A DNA stretch of 6,882 bases from an uncultured Butyricicoccus sp. (GCA_910584935.1 CAJUDU010000102.1:1-6882); one strand, 5' to 3'. Numbered from the stretch's first letter, positions 1 through 6,102 are shown. Notes: generated by a model from the letters alone, not told the origin. Translations and numbers: made by a program.

Positions 1-387
1 TCTAAGAAAATCCGTGTCAGCGGTGTGCCAGAACTCAAAATGAAAAAGGAACAGCTGGAATATGAGGTAAGCAGAGTAAAACGGGTAAAACGAGAGCCAA
101 AAGGTCTTTTGGAATGGGGGGCTTATATATTCTTTGACAAGTCCTACTACAAAACCAAAACTATCACAGAGAAAAAGATTCATGAAATTGACATCGGCAT
201 GAATACGCAGGCTATATTAGATGTGGCGCTTAGTCAGCTAAACCTGCTGCTTGAAGATAAAGTACAGGAGTTAATTACCAATATTAGCGCAGCTTACATT
301 GCGCAGGCTGAAAAATATGTCCAGAAAGCGAATAATTATATTCATGAAACCCAAAAAGATTTGGAGAAAATAAAATGCAAACCTTGA
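1..387 (+). CDS. 3' part of an unidentified protein; possible dynamin-like GTPase C-terminus
   Basis: The reading frame is open from the first base of the window and ends at TGA 385-387, giving 128 visible residues. The internal GTG (25) and ATG (40) have no ribosome binding site before them, so the real start is probably upstream of the window. The visible part is charged and mostly helical. A basic stretch (SRVKRVKREPKG) is followed by an aromatic patch (GLLEWGAYIFFDKSYY), a T/K/E-rich strand-like segment (KTKTITEKKIHEIDI), and a long amphipathic helix rich in A, Q, K and E up to the stop. There is no signal peptide and no clear membrane span. The layout of basic linker, aromatic patch, paired strands and terminal helix is reminiscent of the C-termini of bacterial dynamin-like GTPases, but without the GTPase domain this is only a suggestion. 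It overlaps the radical SAM gene by 13 bases, so the two are probably co-transcribed and translationally coupled. Confidence 0.6.
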   Translation, partial: SKKIRVSGVPELKMKKEQLEYEVSRVKRVKREPKGLLEWGAYIFFDKSYYKTKTITEKKIHEIDIGMNTQAILDVALSQLNLLLEDKVQELITNISAAYIAQAEKYVQKANNYIHETQKDLEKIKCKP

Positions 388-1484
388 TTTTGAAATCACT
401 GGATGCCTGCAACCTGTGTTGTGCCTATTGTTCTTTAGGGCATATACAGCATCCGAAAATGATGACGGAAGAAACTATGCAAGAAGCATTACATTTTTTT
501 GCATTATATGTCCGCTCAAAAGGCGAAAATAAAGCCTATATTATCTTTCACGGCGGCGAACCAATGTTAATTCCAGCCGCACAATATGCACAATGTATCA
601 GAAAAATCACAGAAGATTTCCCTGAAATTGATTTCCGTTTTTCCATGCAGACAAATGGAACATTAATGACTGCAGAATATCTGGATTTTATACAAGCCTA
701 TGATATTCATATTGGCATATCTCTGGATGGTAATCCTAATATCCACGATGGGCAGCGGCGTGACAGCAAAGGGCAAAAAACTTACAGTGCGATAATGCAA
801 AACATACAGCACTTGCAAGAAAATAATATACCCGTTTCTGCACTCATGGTACTAACAAAACCAGCATTAACGATTGGACTTGATTTCCTTTTGGAATTGG
901 ACAGACTCCATATCCCACTGAAAATCAATCCGCTTTTACCCATTGGAAATGCAGTTGAGCATTCAGAATTAACGCTATCCTCCGGTGATTATGGGCGTTA
1001 TTTAGCAAAGGTTTTTTCATATATCATCAAGAACAGATTAAAGATTCACATATCACCGCTTGAAGATATGATTTATGCGATTTTTCACAAAACACATCCG
1101 CGAGGCTGCCAGTATGACCCTTGCTGCTGTGAAAAATTCTTGTGCATTAATGCAAATGGTGATTTATACCCATGTGGACGGTTTGCCGATATTTCTGATT
1201 ATAAAATTGGAAATTTGGAAATCGGAATTACCCCAGATGGGCGAAGTATTCTTGATAAATTAAATGCGCGCCGAACATATGGCGCGCTGGAAACCTGCAA
1301 AAAGTGCAAATACTTTATGTTTTGCAATTCTGGATGCAATGCGGATCATTTATTCGCAGATAGCGTTTTGCAGCCTTGCATTATATGTGAAGATCAGAGA
1401 TATATTTTCCATTATCTAAGAACAACTGGTATGGAGCTTGTGAAGCAAGAACTACTTCAAATTAAAAATGAACTTTACATATGA
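375..1484 (+). CDS. Radical SAM/SPASM protein, anSME or peptide-maturase type
   Basis: Predicted cytoplasmic iron-sulfur enzyme of 369 residues that cleaves S-adenosylmethionine to start radical chemistry on a peptide or protein. The radical SAM core starts at the N-terminus: CxxxCxxC cluster ligands C12, C16 and C19, the SAM-contacting GGEP motif at 60-63, MQTNGTL at 91-97 and ISLDG at 115-119. The C-terminal SPASM domain has C245, a CCC cluster at 250-252, C257 and C267 (with G262 four residues before C267), then C308-x2-C311-x5-C317-x3-C321 and C335/C338. This is enough to bind two auxiliary 4Fe-4S clusters, as in anaerobic sulfatase-maturating enzymes and peptide maturases. There is no N-terminal PqqD-like domain. 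The start at ATG 375 follows GGAG (363-366) and lies inside the upstream gene. No sulfatase is visible, so a sulfatase-maturase role has no local support. A RiPP-like or other protein-modifying role is inferred from the second radical SAM gene 21 bases downstream. Confidence 0.93.
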   Translation: MQTLILKSLDACNLCCAYCSLGHIQHPKMMTEETMQEALHFFALYVRSKGENKAYIIFHGGEPMLIPAAQYAQCIRKITEDFPEIDFRFSMQTNGTLMTAEYLDFIQAYDIHIGISLDGNPNIHDGQRRDSKGQKTYSAIMQNIQHLQENNIPVSALMVLTKPALTIGLDFLLELDRLHIPLKINPLLPIGNAVEHSELTLSSGDYGRYLAKVFSYIIKNRLKIHISPLEDMIYAIFHKTHPRGCQYDPCCCEKFLCINANGDLYPCGRFADISDYKIGNLEIGITPDGRSILDKLNARRTYGALETCKKCKYFMFCNSGCNADHLFADSVLQPCIICEDQRYIFHYLRTTGMELVKQELLQIKNELYI

Positions 1485-1505
1485 TAAGAAAATGAGGAGC
1501 AGTCT

Positions 1506-3197
1506 ATGGATTATGAATTATTGCTTTTGAATCTTTCTCGAAATGCAAAAGCGCAAGCATCTTATTTTAGAGAATGTATTGGGCAGCATCTGATAGCTGC
1601 CTATATCGCGGAACATGGTTTTTGTGCAAAAGTATATTCTGGAGATATTTTGGATGCAGAACAAGTTATACTTTCTGAAATAAAAGTGCACCATGTAAAA
1701 TATATTGGTTTTTATGTGGGTGCTGACAATGTTGTAATGATTGGAAACCTCATTCGACATCTCAAAAAAAGTCAAGATGTAACAATTTGGGTGGGTGGAC
1801 CTGAAGCTGCGGCGTTGGGTGAAAGTTTTCTTAAAAGTACAGGATGCGATTTCATCATTGTAGGTGAAGGTGAATATCCAACTTTAAATCTTTTATATTG
1901 CTTGGAAGATGGAATTGGCAAACTTGAAGACATTAACAATCTCCGTTTTCTGAAAAATAATCAAAACCTTTATATCACACCGTTAGATGCACCTATTATG
2001 GATTTAGATCAACTTCCGTATCCAAAATCTGAAGACAGCCTTCATAAAAACTTTCGTAAGGAATCTACAATAGGCATCTTAACGGGCAGGGGCTGCCCAT
2101 ATCATTGCGCATTTTGTTATGAAGGCGCAAACTCCAAAGTTGTCCGCCTTCGCAGTATCGAAAATGTTATGGATGAAATAGATCAAGTAATGATTAACAA
2201 CCCCAAATTAAAAGTTGTTAATATTTTTGATGATACCTTTACATTATATAAAGAACGGGTTTTCTCTTTTTGCCGTGAAATGAAACAAAGAAATCTTTTT
2301 TGGACTTGTGAAGCACATGTCGCACGTTTGCATAAAAACCCTGATATGCTTCCCTACATGATAGATTCGGGACTGCTTGCTATGCAAATTGGTATTGAAA
2401 GCGGAAGCGCTCATGTTTTAGATGCTTATCAAAAACAAACAACACCAGAAATGATAACAGAAGTTGTTCAGCAATGTAAACGTGCAGGTCTTCAGCATTT
2501 GGAAGGAAATTATATCATTGGTGGTGCCTTTGAAACAAATAAAACACTAACTGAAAGCTTATCACATGCAAAAGAGTTAATACATATAGGGCGTGGAATG
2601 ATAGAGCTTCATACGGTGTTTTTTGCTCCTTACTATGGTACGCCTATTACGAAGAATCCAGAAATGTTTGGCATGGTTCCCATGTGCAATTATGCGGAAA
2701 ATATTATTACAACTATGCATGAACCTGTATTACAAACACAAGAATTGTCAATAAATGACCTGATTCAATGGAAAAACAAATTTGATCAAGAGCTTCAAAT
2801 ATGCTATTTTGAACAAGGGAAATCTTGCTATAAATCGGATATTGTGCAAAAGCTATCAATTGGTAAAGAAATAAAACGATTAAATTCCCGATGGATTGAA
2901 GCCTGGAATAAGGTACCTCATTTAAGGGAGTTTATGCAGCATACTGTTGTATCTGAGCAAGTGTATGCCGATGAAAAATATCCAATTAGGCTCGGAATAT
3001 TACAAAAGAGTTCTAAAGATAAAATTATCGTTGATGAAATTGTTCTGGATGGATTATTCGCAACTGTGTGGCTGTGGTCAAATGGACGATATACTGTTCA
3101 GCAGATTTCAAGAATGCATGGCATTCCACCGAAGATATTAGCGTCAATTTATACGGAATTAAACTATAAATGTTTGGTGTATTTTTCTGTTTTTTGA
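1506..3197 (+). CDS. B12-binding-domain radical SAM protein with a C-terminal RRE/PqqD-like segment
   Basis: A 563-residue predicted cytoplasmic radical SAM enzyme. Residues about 1-135 look like the alpha/beta B12-binding fold of this class (IGFYVGADN, VTIWVGGPEAA, CDFIIVGEGEYPTL), but I see no DxHxxG cobalamin-ligand motif. If cobalamin is bound, it would be base-off without a protein histidine, as in many class B enzymes. The radical SAM core begins at TGRGCPYHCAFCYEG with ligands C197, C201 and C204, and continues through IFDDTF (240-245), QIGIESGS (294-301) and GNYIIGG (334-340). Residues about 505-560 form a separate small domain (GLFATVWLWSNGRYTVQQIS, then a helix and LVYF) resembling PqqD-like peptide-recognition or winged-helix modules. 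ATG 1506 has GAGGAG at 1494-1499, and the gap to the upstream SPASM gene is 21 bases. Class B enzymes methylate or rearrange unactivated carbons; the substrate here is unknown. The gene is AT-rich compared with the genes to its right. Confidence 0.88.
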   Translation: MDYELLLLNLSRNAKAQASYFRECIGQHLIAAYIAEHGFCAKVYSGDILDAEQVILSEIKVHHVKYIGFYVGADNVVMIGNLIRHLKKSQDVTIWVGGPEAAALGESFLKSTGCDFIIVGEGEYPTLNLLYCLEDGIGKLEDINNLRFLKNNQNLYITPLDAPIMDLDQLPYPKSEDSLHKNFRKESTIGILTGRGCPYHCAFCYEGANSKVVRLRSIENVMDEIDQVMINNPKLKVVNIFDDTFTLYKERVFSFCREMKQRNLFWTCEAHVARLHKNPDMLPYMIDSGLLAMQIGIESGSAHVLDAYQKQTTPEMITEVVQQCKRAGLQHLEGNYIIGGAFETNKTLTESLSHAKELIHIGRGMIELHTVFFAPYYGTPITKNPEMFGMVPMCNYAENIITTMHEPVLQTQELSINDLIQWKNKFDQELQICYFEQGKSCYKSDIVQKLSIGKEIKRLNSRWIEAWNKVPHLREFMQHTVVSEQVYADEKYPIRLGILQKSSKDKIIVDEIVLDGLFATVWLWSNGRYTVQQISRMHGIPPKILASIYTELNYKCLVYFSVF

Positions 3198-3221
3198 CGA
3201 AAATCAAATATATATTATAAT
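3194..3221 (+). promoter_or_regulatory. Strong sigma-70/SigA-type promoter for the DUF3846-amidoligase block
   Basis: TTGACG (3194-3199), a 16-base spacer and TATAAT (3216-3221) make a near-consensus vegetative promoter. The -35 box overlaps the stop codon of the B12-type radical SAM gene (3195-3197). Transcription would start at about 3227-3229, right at the foot of the following hairpin. It separates the AT-rich radical SAM operon from the next gene block. Assigned by consensus match and position only. Confidence 0.75.
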
Positions 3222-3228
3222 AATAGAG

Positions 3229-3259
3229 AAGCCTGGAGCATCATTTGCTCCGGGCTTTT
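3229..3259 (+). terminator. Intrinsic terminator of the radical SAM operon; also the 5' hairpin of the next transcript
   Basis: The arms AAGCCTGGAGCA (3229-3240) and TGCTCCGGGCTT (3246-3257) pair over 12 bp with one T-G wobble around a five-base loop (TCATT). They are followed by T's to 3259 and a further T-rich stretch. This is a standard Rho-independent terminator about 30 bases after the radical SAM stop codon. Because the promoter at 3194-3221 starts transcription at the base of this stem, the same hairpin would sit at the extreme 5' end of the downstream mRNA, where it may stabilise it. Confidence 0.8.
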
Positions 3260-3287
3260 ACTTTGCTTATAAAGGAGTCGAAAAGTT

Positions 3288-3703
3288 ATGAAAGTCTTGG
3301 TTATTGAACCGCATAAGCCGCCATACCCGCTCGAAATTGATGGAACACTTGTTGAGATGAAAAAATTGTTGGCGGAACAATTCAAGCTGTGTACCCATTC
3401 AGCGACCCCGTTGCCCTTGTCTGCAATGACGAAGGCAAATTGCTTGGTTTGTCATTAAACCGGGCATTATACCATCCTGAAACCGATGAACTCTATGATA
3501 TCATCGCTGGAACGTTCTTCCTGTGTGGTGCGCCGTCAGACGCTGACAGTTTCGCCAGCCTGACAGATTCGCAACTGGAAAAATACACGCAATATTTTTA
3601 CACGCCAGAATCGTTTATAAAGGTAAATGGTCAAATTGTTGCCATTCCCGAAGCAACTATACATGAAACTGAAAAGTATGAAAAAATGAACGGTACGCAA
3701 TAA
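3288..3703 (+). pseudogene. DUF3846-like protein gene with an apparent -1 base frameshift
   Basis: ATG 3288 has AAGGAG at 3272-3277. It begins a typical DUF3846-type N-terminus (MKVLVIEPHKPPYPLEIDGT), but this frame stops at TAA 3456-3458 after 56 residues. The rest of the family sequence is in another frame: VGGTIQAVYPFSDPVALVCN, then NRAL, YDIIAGTFFLCGAP, and on to TAA 3701-3703. The two halves join perfectly if one A is added to the six-A run at 3360-3365 (Met-Lys-Lys then Ile-Val-Gly-Gly), giving about 138 residues, a normal length for the family as I recall it. The run could have lost an A by mutation, be a sequencing error, or be read through by ribosomal or transcriptional slippage. 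The downstream half is free of other damage, so any inactivation is recent or the frameshift is tolerated. DUF3846 proteins are common small cytoplasmic proteins of clostridial mobile elements; their function is unknown to me. First gene after the promoter at 3194. Confidence 0.8.
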
Positions 3704-3714
3704 AAGCGTACCGT
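3690..3714 (+). terminator. Hairpin across the DUF3846 stop codon; weak terminator or attenuator
   Basis: A perfect 9-bp stem, ACGGTACGC (3690-3698) with GCGTACCGT (3706-3714), encloses a seven-base loop that contains the TAA stop codon (3701-3703). It is followed by TCTTGTATTTT, a broken T-tract, so termination would be partial. It lies 12 bases before the amidoligase ribosome binding site. It could reduce read-through from the DUF3846 gene into the amidoligase operon or act as an RNA processing or stability element. No separate promoter for the amidoligase gene is visible after it, which favours leaky read-through. Confidence 0.5.
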
Positions 3715-3725
3715 TCTTGTATTTT

Positions 3726-3732
3726 GAGGAGG
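3726..3732 (+). promoter_or_regulatory. Ribosome binding site that fixes the amidoligase start
   Basis: GAGGAGG lies eight bases before ATG 3741. It rules out the longer frame that could begin at TTG 3717, which has no ribosome binding site and overlaps the tail of the hairpin. Confidence 0.8.
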
Positions 3733-3740
3733 AAAAAATA

Positions 3741-4844
3741 ATGGAAAACGAAATGTTCACTTGTACACACTGCCAAGGTCGCTTCCCTATGTACGAATGC
3801 TATGAAGTGATCGGTGACTTGTTATGCCTAGATTGTGCTGACCAGCTAACTGTGAATTGCGATTCATGCGGCGCACGTATTTACACTGCCGATGATGCTG
3901 GCGATGAGCATTATACTTTGTGTGAATCTTGCCGCGAAAATCGTTTTGTTGCCTGTGAAAACTGTGGGCGTTTGGTGCCAGATGGAGAAGCATATTATTT
4001 GCCTGGTGACGATATGCCACTTTGCGAATACTGTTACGAAAATGCAGTAGATACCGTCGCAATCCACGATTACAACTACAAACCTGAACCGATTTTCCAT
4101 GGTGAGGGGACGCGCTATTTTGGTGTTGAACTTGAGATCGACCACGGTGGCAAAGACCGTGACAACGCACAGGAGCTGTTGGAGGTAGCCAATGAAAATT
4201 CCATAAATTTGTACATCAAAACAGATGGCAGCCTTGATGATGGTTTGGAATTGGTGACACATCCAATGACCTTGGCTTATCACATGAACACAATGCCGTG
4301 GGGTGAAGTGCTGGAAAGGGCACTAGATTTGGGCTATACCAGCCACAAGGCGTATACCTGCGGACTGCATATTCACATTTCGCGGTTAGCCTTTGGCAGC
4401 AACTATGAGCAGCAGGAAACCGCCATTGCCCGCTTGCTGTATTTCGTGGAAAAGTTCTGGTCAGAGCTGCTGCGGTTCAGCCGCCGCACAAGAAACCAAT
4501 TGGACAAATGGGCCGCCAGGTATGGCATGAAATTACATCCCATGGATATCCTTGACGATGCAAAACGGTATAATTTCGGGCGTTATATGGCAGTTAATTT
4601 GACAAACGCGCATACTGTTGAACTGCGCATTTTCCGTGGTACGCTGAAGCTGAATACGCTGCTAGCTACGCTGCAACTGGTAAATCATCTTTGTGATATT
4701 TCGATATTCCTATCGGATCAGGAAATTCAGGAGTTAAGCTGGTTAGATTTCCTTCAGCAGATTTACGAACCGGAGCTAATCCAATATTTAAAGGAGCGGC
4801 AACTTTATGTAAACGACCCTGTGACAGCAGATGAGGAGGAATGA
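3741..4844 (+). CDS. Amidoligase_2-type enzyme with an N-terminal zinc-binding array
   Basis: A 367-residue predicted cytoplasmic ATP-dependent amide-bond-forming enzyme of the glutamine-synthetase-like amidoligase class. Residues about 5-100 hold paired cysteines: C8-x2-C11, C29-x2-C32, C40-x2-C43, C61-x2-C64, C72-x2-C75 and C95-x2-C98, a run of zinc ribbons or LIM-like fingers that may bind the target protein. The catalytic domain follows: GVELEID (128-134, acidic metal ligands), KTDGSL (160-165), E170 and H174, CGLHIHIS (207-214), RYMAVNL (281-287) and VELRIFRGTL (293-302). All signature elements are present, so it should be active. The frame ends in an acidic tail (ADEEE) whose codons contain the ribosome binding site of the next gene. 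Linkage to a class II glutamine amidotransferase is known for this family in Firmicutes and suggests that ammonia or an amine is joined to a carboxylate. The actual substrate (a protein side chain, a peptide or the cell wall) is unknown. Confidence 0.9.
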   Translation: MENEMFTCTHCQGRFPMYECYEVIGDLLCLDCADQLTVNCDSCGARIYTADDAGDEHYTLCESCRENRFVACENCGRLVPDGEAYYLPGDDMPLCEYCYENAVDTVAIHDYNYKPEPIFHGEGTRYFGVELEIDHGGKDRDNAQELLEVANENSINLYIKTDGSLDDGLELVTHPMTLAYHMNTMPWGEVLERALDLGYTSHKAYTCGLHIHISRLAFGSNYEQQETAIARLLYFVEKFWSELLRFSRRTRNQLDKWAARYGMKLHPMDILDDAKRYNFGRYMAVNLTNAHTVELRIFRGTLKLNTLLATLQLVNHLCDISIFLSDQEIQELSWLDFLQQIYEPELIQYLKERQLYVNDPVTADEEE

Positions 4845-4847
4845 AAA

Positions 4848-5801
4848 ATGTGCTCACTTTTCGGTTTAATCGACTATTCTAATGCCTTAAGTACCCGTCA
4901 AAAGAACAAGATCCTGACGGTTCTTTCCCATGAGTGTGAATGCCGTGGTACTGATGCAACTGGTATTGCTTATAACTATGCTGGCAGTTTGCGCATTTTC
5001 AAGCGTCCACTTCCCGCACATAAGGTGCGTTTTCACATTCCAAATGGTGTAAATGTTGTGATGGGGCATACCCGTATGGCTACACAGGGATTAGCGGAAC
5101 TTAACTTCAATAACCACCCATTCCCCGGCAATCTTCCACATATCAAATTTGCACTTGCACATAATGGTGTTTTGTGGAATGATCAGGAGTTGCGGTTCAT
5201 TGAAGCCCTGCCAGAAACCAATGTGCAAACAGACAGCTATGTTGCGGTTCAATTGCTTGAAAAGCAACAAGCTCTCGACTTTAGCAGCCTGAAAAACATG
5301 GCTGAAAAGGTCGATGGCAGCTTCGTGTTTACTGTGTTGGATGAGCGGGACTCCATTTGGTTCGTGCGTGGCGATAACCCTTTGCGCATCTATAATTACA
5401 ATGGGTTCCTTCTTTATGCTTCCACAGGAGAAATTTTGTCAAAAGCAGAACATCGGTTACATCTGCGGCACCAAGAGGAAATTGAAACAAAGGAGGGCGA
5501 TATCTTGCGCATTGACAAGCATGGCAATATTGAGCAGGGGGAATTTATGTCGATGCAAACCTTCCGTCATCCATGGCGGCAGTTTCCATATTGGCGGCAA
5601 CGCTACTGGCAAACCGAAAATGAACCAGAAGTCGGCATTTATGACGACCTGCTGGATGTCGCTAAAGCAATGGGCGTGCGTGATGATGATATCGAAATCT
5701 TGCTTGATTACGGTTGCGAACCAGATGAAATCGAGGATTTGCTGTATGATTCTGCACTTCTCAACGAGGTTCTCTATGAACTGCGCAGTGCTTATATATA
5801 A
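4848..5801 (+). CDS. Class II glutamine amidotransferase (Ntn hydrolase)
   Basis: A 317-residue GATase-II protein that hydrolyses glutamine to glutamate and ammonia in the cytoplasm. The N-terminus is MCSLFGLIDY; removing Met exposes Cys2, the Ntn nucleophile. Other family motifs are CRGTDATG (32-39), GHTRMAT (73-79, glutamine carboxylate binding), NNHPF (88-92), AHNG (104-107, oxyanion hole Asn-Gly) and TDS (128-130). The GATase domain ends near residue 225. There is no sugar isomerase, asparagine synthetase or PRPP domain, so it must work with another enzyme. The last ~55 residues are an acidic helical tail (from about 262) that might dock on a partner. ATG 4848 comes three bases after the amidoligase stop, and its GAGGAGG (4833-4839) lies inside that gene, so the two are translationally coupled. 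The likely role is supplying ammonia to the amidoligase. Confidence 0.93.
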   Translation: MCSLFGLIDYSNALSTRQKNKILTVLSHECECRGTDATGIAYNYAGSLRIFKRPLPAHKVRFHIPNGVNVVMGHTRMATQGLAELNFNNHPFPGNLPHIKFALAHNGVLWNDQELRFIEALPETNVQTDSYVAVQLLEKQQALDFSSLKNMAEKVDGSFVFTVLDERDSIWFVRGDNPLRIYNYNGFLLYASTGEILSKAEHRLHLRHQEEIETKEGDILRIDKHGNIEQGEFMSMQTFRHPWRQFPYWRQRYWQTENEPEVGIYDDLLDVAKAMGVRDDDIEILLDYGCEPDEIEDLLYDSALLNEVLYELRSAYI

Positions 5802-5814
5802 GTGGGTGATGCAA

Positions 5815-6009
5815 ATGGAACTGATTGATAAGGAGGAACTGTACCACAAACTGGATAGCATTGGCGGCTGTGGTGCAGACAAAGACAGTTGGGCTGATGG
5901 TTGGGACAAGGCAATTACAGAAGCAATTCGACTGTTGGAAGCTGCACCTGTTTTGAAGGAGGATAACTGTAAACACTACAATCATTACAATCAATCTGAA
6001 GGGAGGTGA
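5815..6009 (+). CDS. Small acidic hypothetical protein (64 aa)
   Basis: This 64-residue frame begins 13 bases after the amidotransferase stop. It starts MELIDKEELYHKLD, continues with a GGCGADKDSWADGWDKAI segment and a helix (TEAIRLLEAAPV), and ends in an H/N-rich tail. It resembles the short phage and conjugative-element proteins whose common pattern is an MELIDREAL-like start and a G-W-x-x-A-I-x-x-A-I helix ending in an A-P-V motif. Their function is unknown. ATG 5815 is preferred to ATG 5809 because the only purine-rich site (GTGGGTG, 5802-5808) is correctly spaced for 5815. That site is weak, so translation probably depends on coupling to the upstream gene. The same frame extends far upstream inside the amidotransferase gene, but that part is a shadow. 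Confidence 0.65.
   Translation: MELIDKEELYHKLDSIGGCGADKDSWADGWDKAITEAIRLLEAAPVLKEDNCKHYNHYNQSEGR
6001..6007 (+). promoter_or_regulatory. Ribosome binding site of the 23-aa ORF
   Basis: GGGAGGT, extended by GA to 6009, lies seven bases before ATG 6015. It is one of the best ribosome binding sites in the window and overlaps the stop codon of the 64-aa gene, the main reason to take the tiny ORF seriously. Confidence 0.6.
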
Positions 6010-6014
6010 ATTAG

Positions 6015-6086
6015 ATGAATTTGGGCAATGTTATCGTGGCAGTAGGAATGCTGTTGAGCGAAATCATTGACGATGAAGATGATTAG
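6015..6086 (+). CDS. Possible tiny protein (23 aa), hydrophobic with an acidic tail
   Basis: Reads from ATG 6015 to TAG 6084-6086. The 23 residues are MNLGNVIVAVGMLLSEI followed by IDDEDD. The first two thirds are hydrophobic and the last six residues are almost all acidic. The hydrophobic run (VIVAVGMLL) is too short to be a sure membrane span. The gene is too short for composition tests; the support is the excellent ribosome binding site and tight packing five bases after the previous stop. It could be a real microprotein, a small membrane-associated peptide, or a leader that ends the operon before the structured intergenic region. I recognise no family. Confidence 0.45.
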   Translation: MNLGNVIVAVGMLLSEIIDDEDD

Positions 6087-6102
6087 CCTCAACAAAGTGT
6101 CC

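Noticed and set aside
1075..1263. A 62-aa frame inside the SPASM gene.
   Set aside because: It overlaps the cysteine-rich SPASM domain in another frame and has no ribosome binding site.
3025..3207. A 60-aa minus-strand frame that might be a RiPP precursor next to the radical SAM genes.
   Set aside because: It lies inside the second radical SAM gene in antisense, has no ribosome binding site, and has no leader-core arrangement.
3717..3740. TTG start that would extend the amidoligase by eight residues.
   Set aside because: It has no ribosome binding site, whereas ATG 3741 has GAGGAGG at ideal spacing.
3787..4283. Minus-strand open frames of 127 and 139 codons.
   Set aside because: They lie opposite the amidoligase zinc-array coding region, have His/Cys-rich compositions expected from reverse reading, lack ribosome binding sites, and match no family.
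5314..5814. A long open frame running into the 64-aa gene, inside the amidotransferase gene.
   Set aside because: The overlapping GATase-II frame has all its catalytic motifs, and the alternative translation here is Cys/Met/Ser-rich with no family features. Only the part from 5815 is kept.
5457..5994. Minus-strand open frames opposite the amidotransferase 3' end and the 64-aa gene.
   Set aside because: Low-quality translations with no ribosome binding site or promoter. The opposite strand has well-supported genes.
5955..6075. A strong AAGGAGG (5956-5962) inside the 64-aa gene followed by an open alternative frame across 5963-6075.
   Set aside because: There is no ATG, GTG or TTG at a usable distance after it, and the purine run is explained by Lys-Glu-Asp codons. 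The frame could be a decayed relic but cannot be supported.
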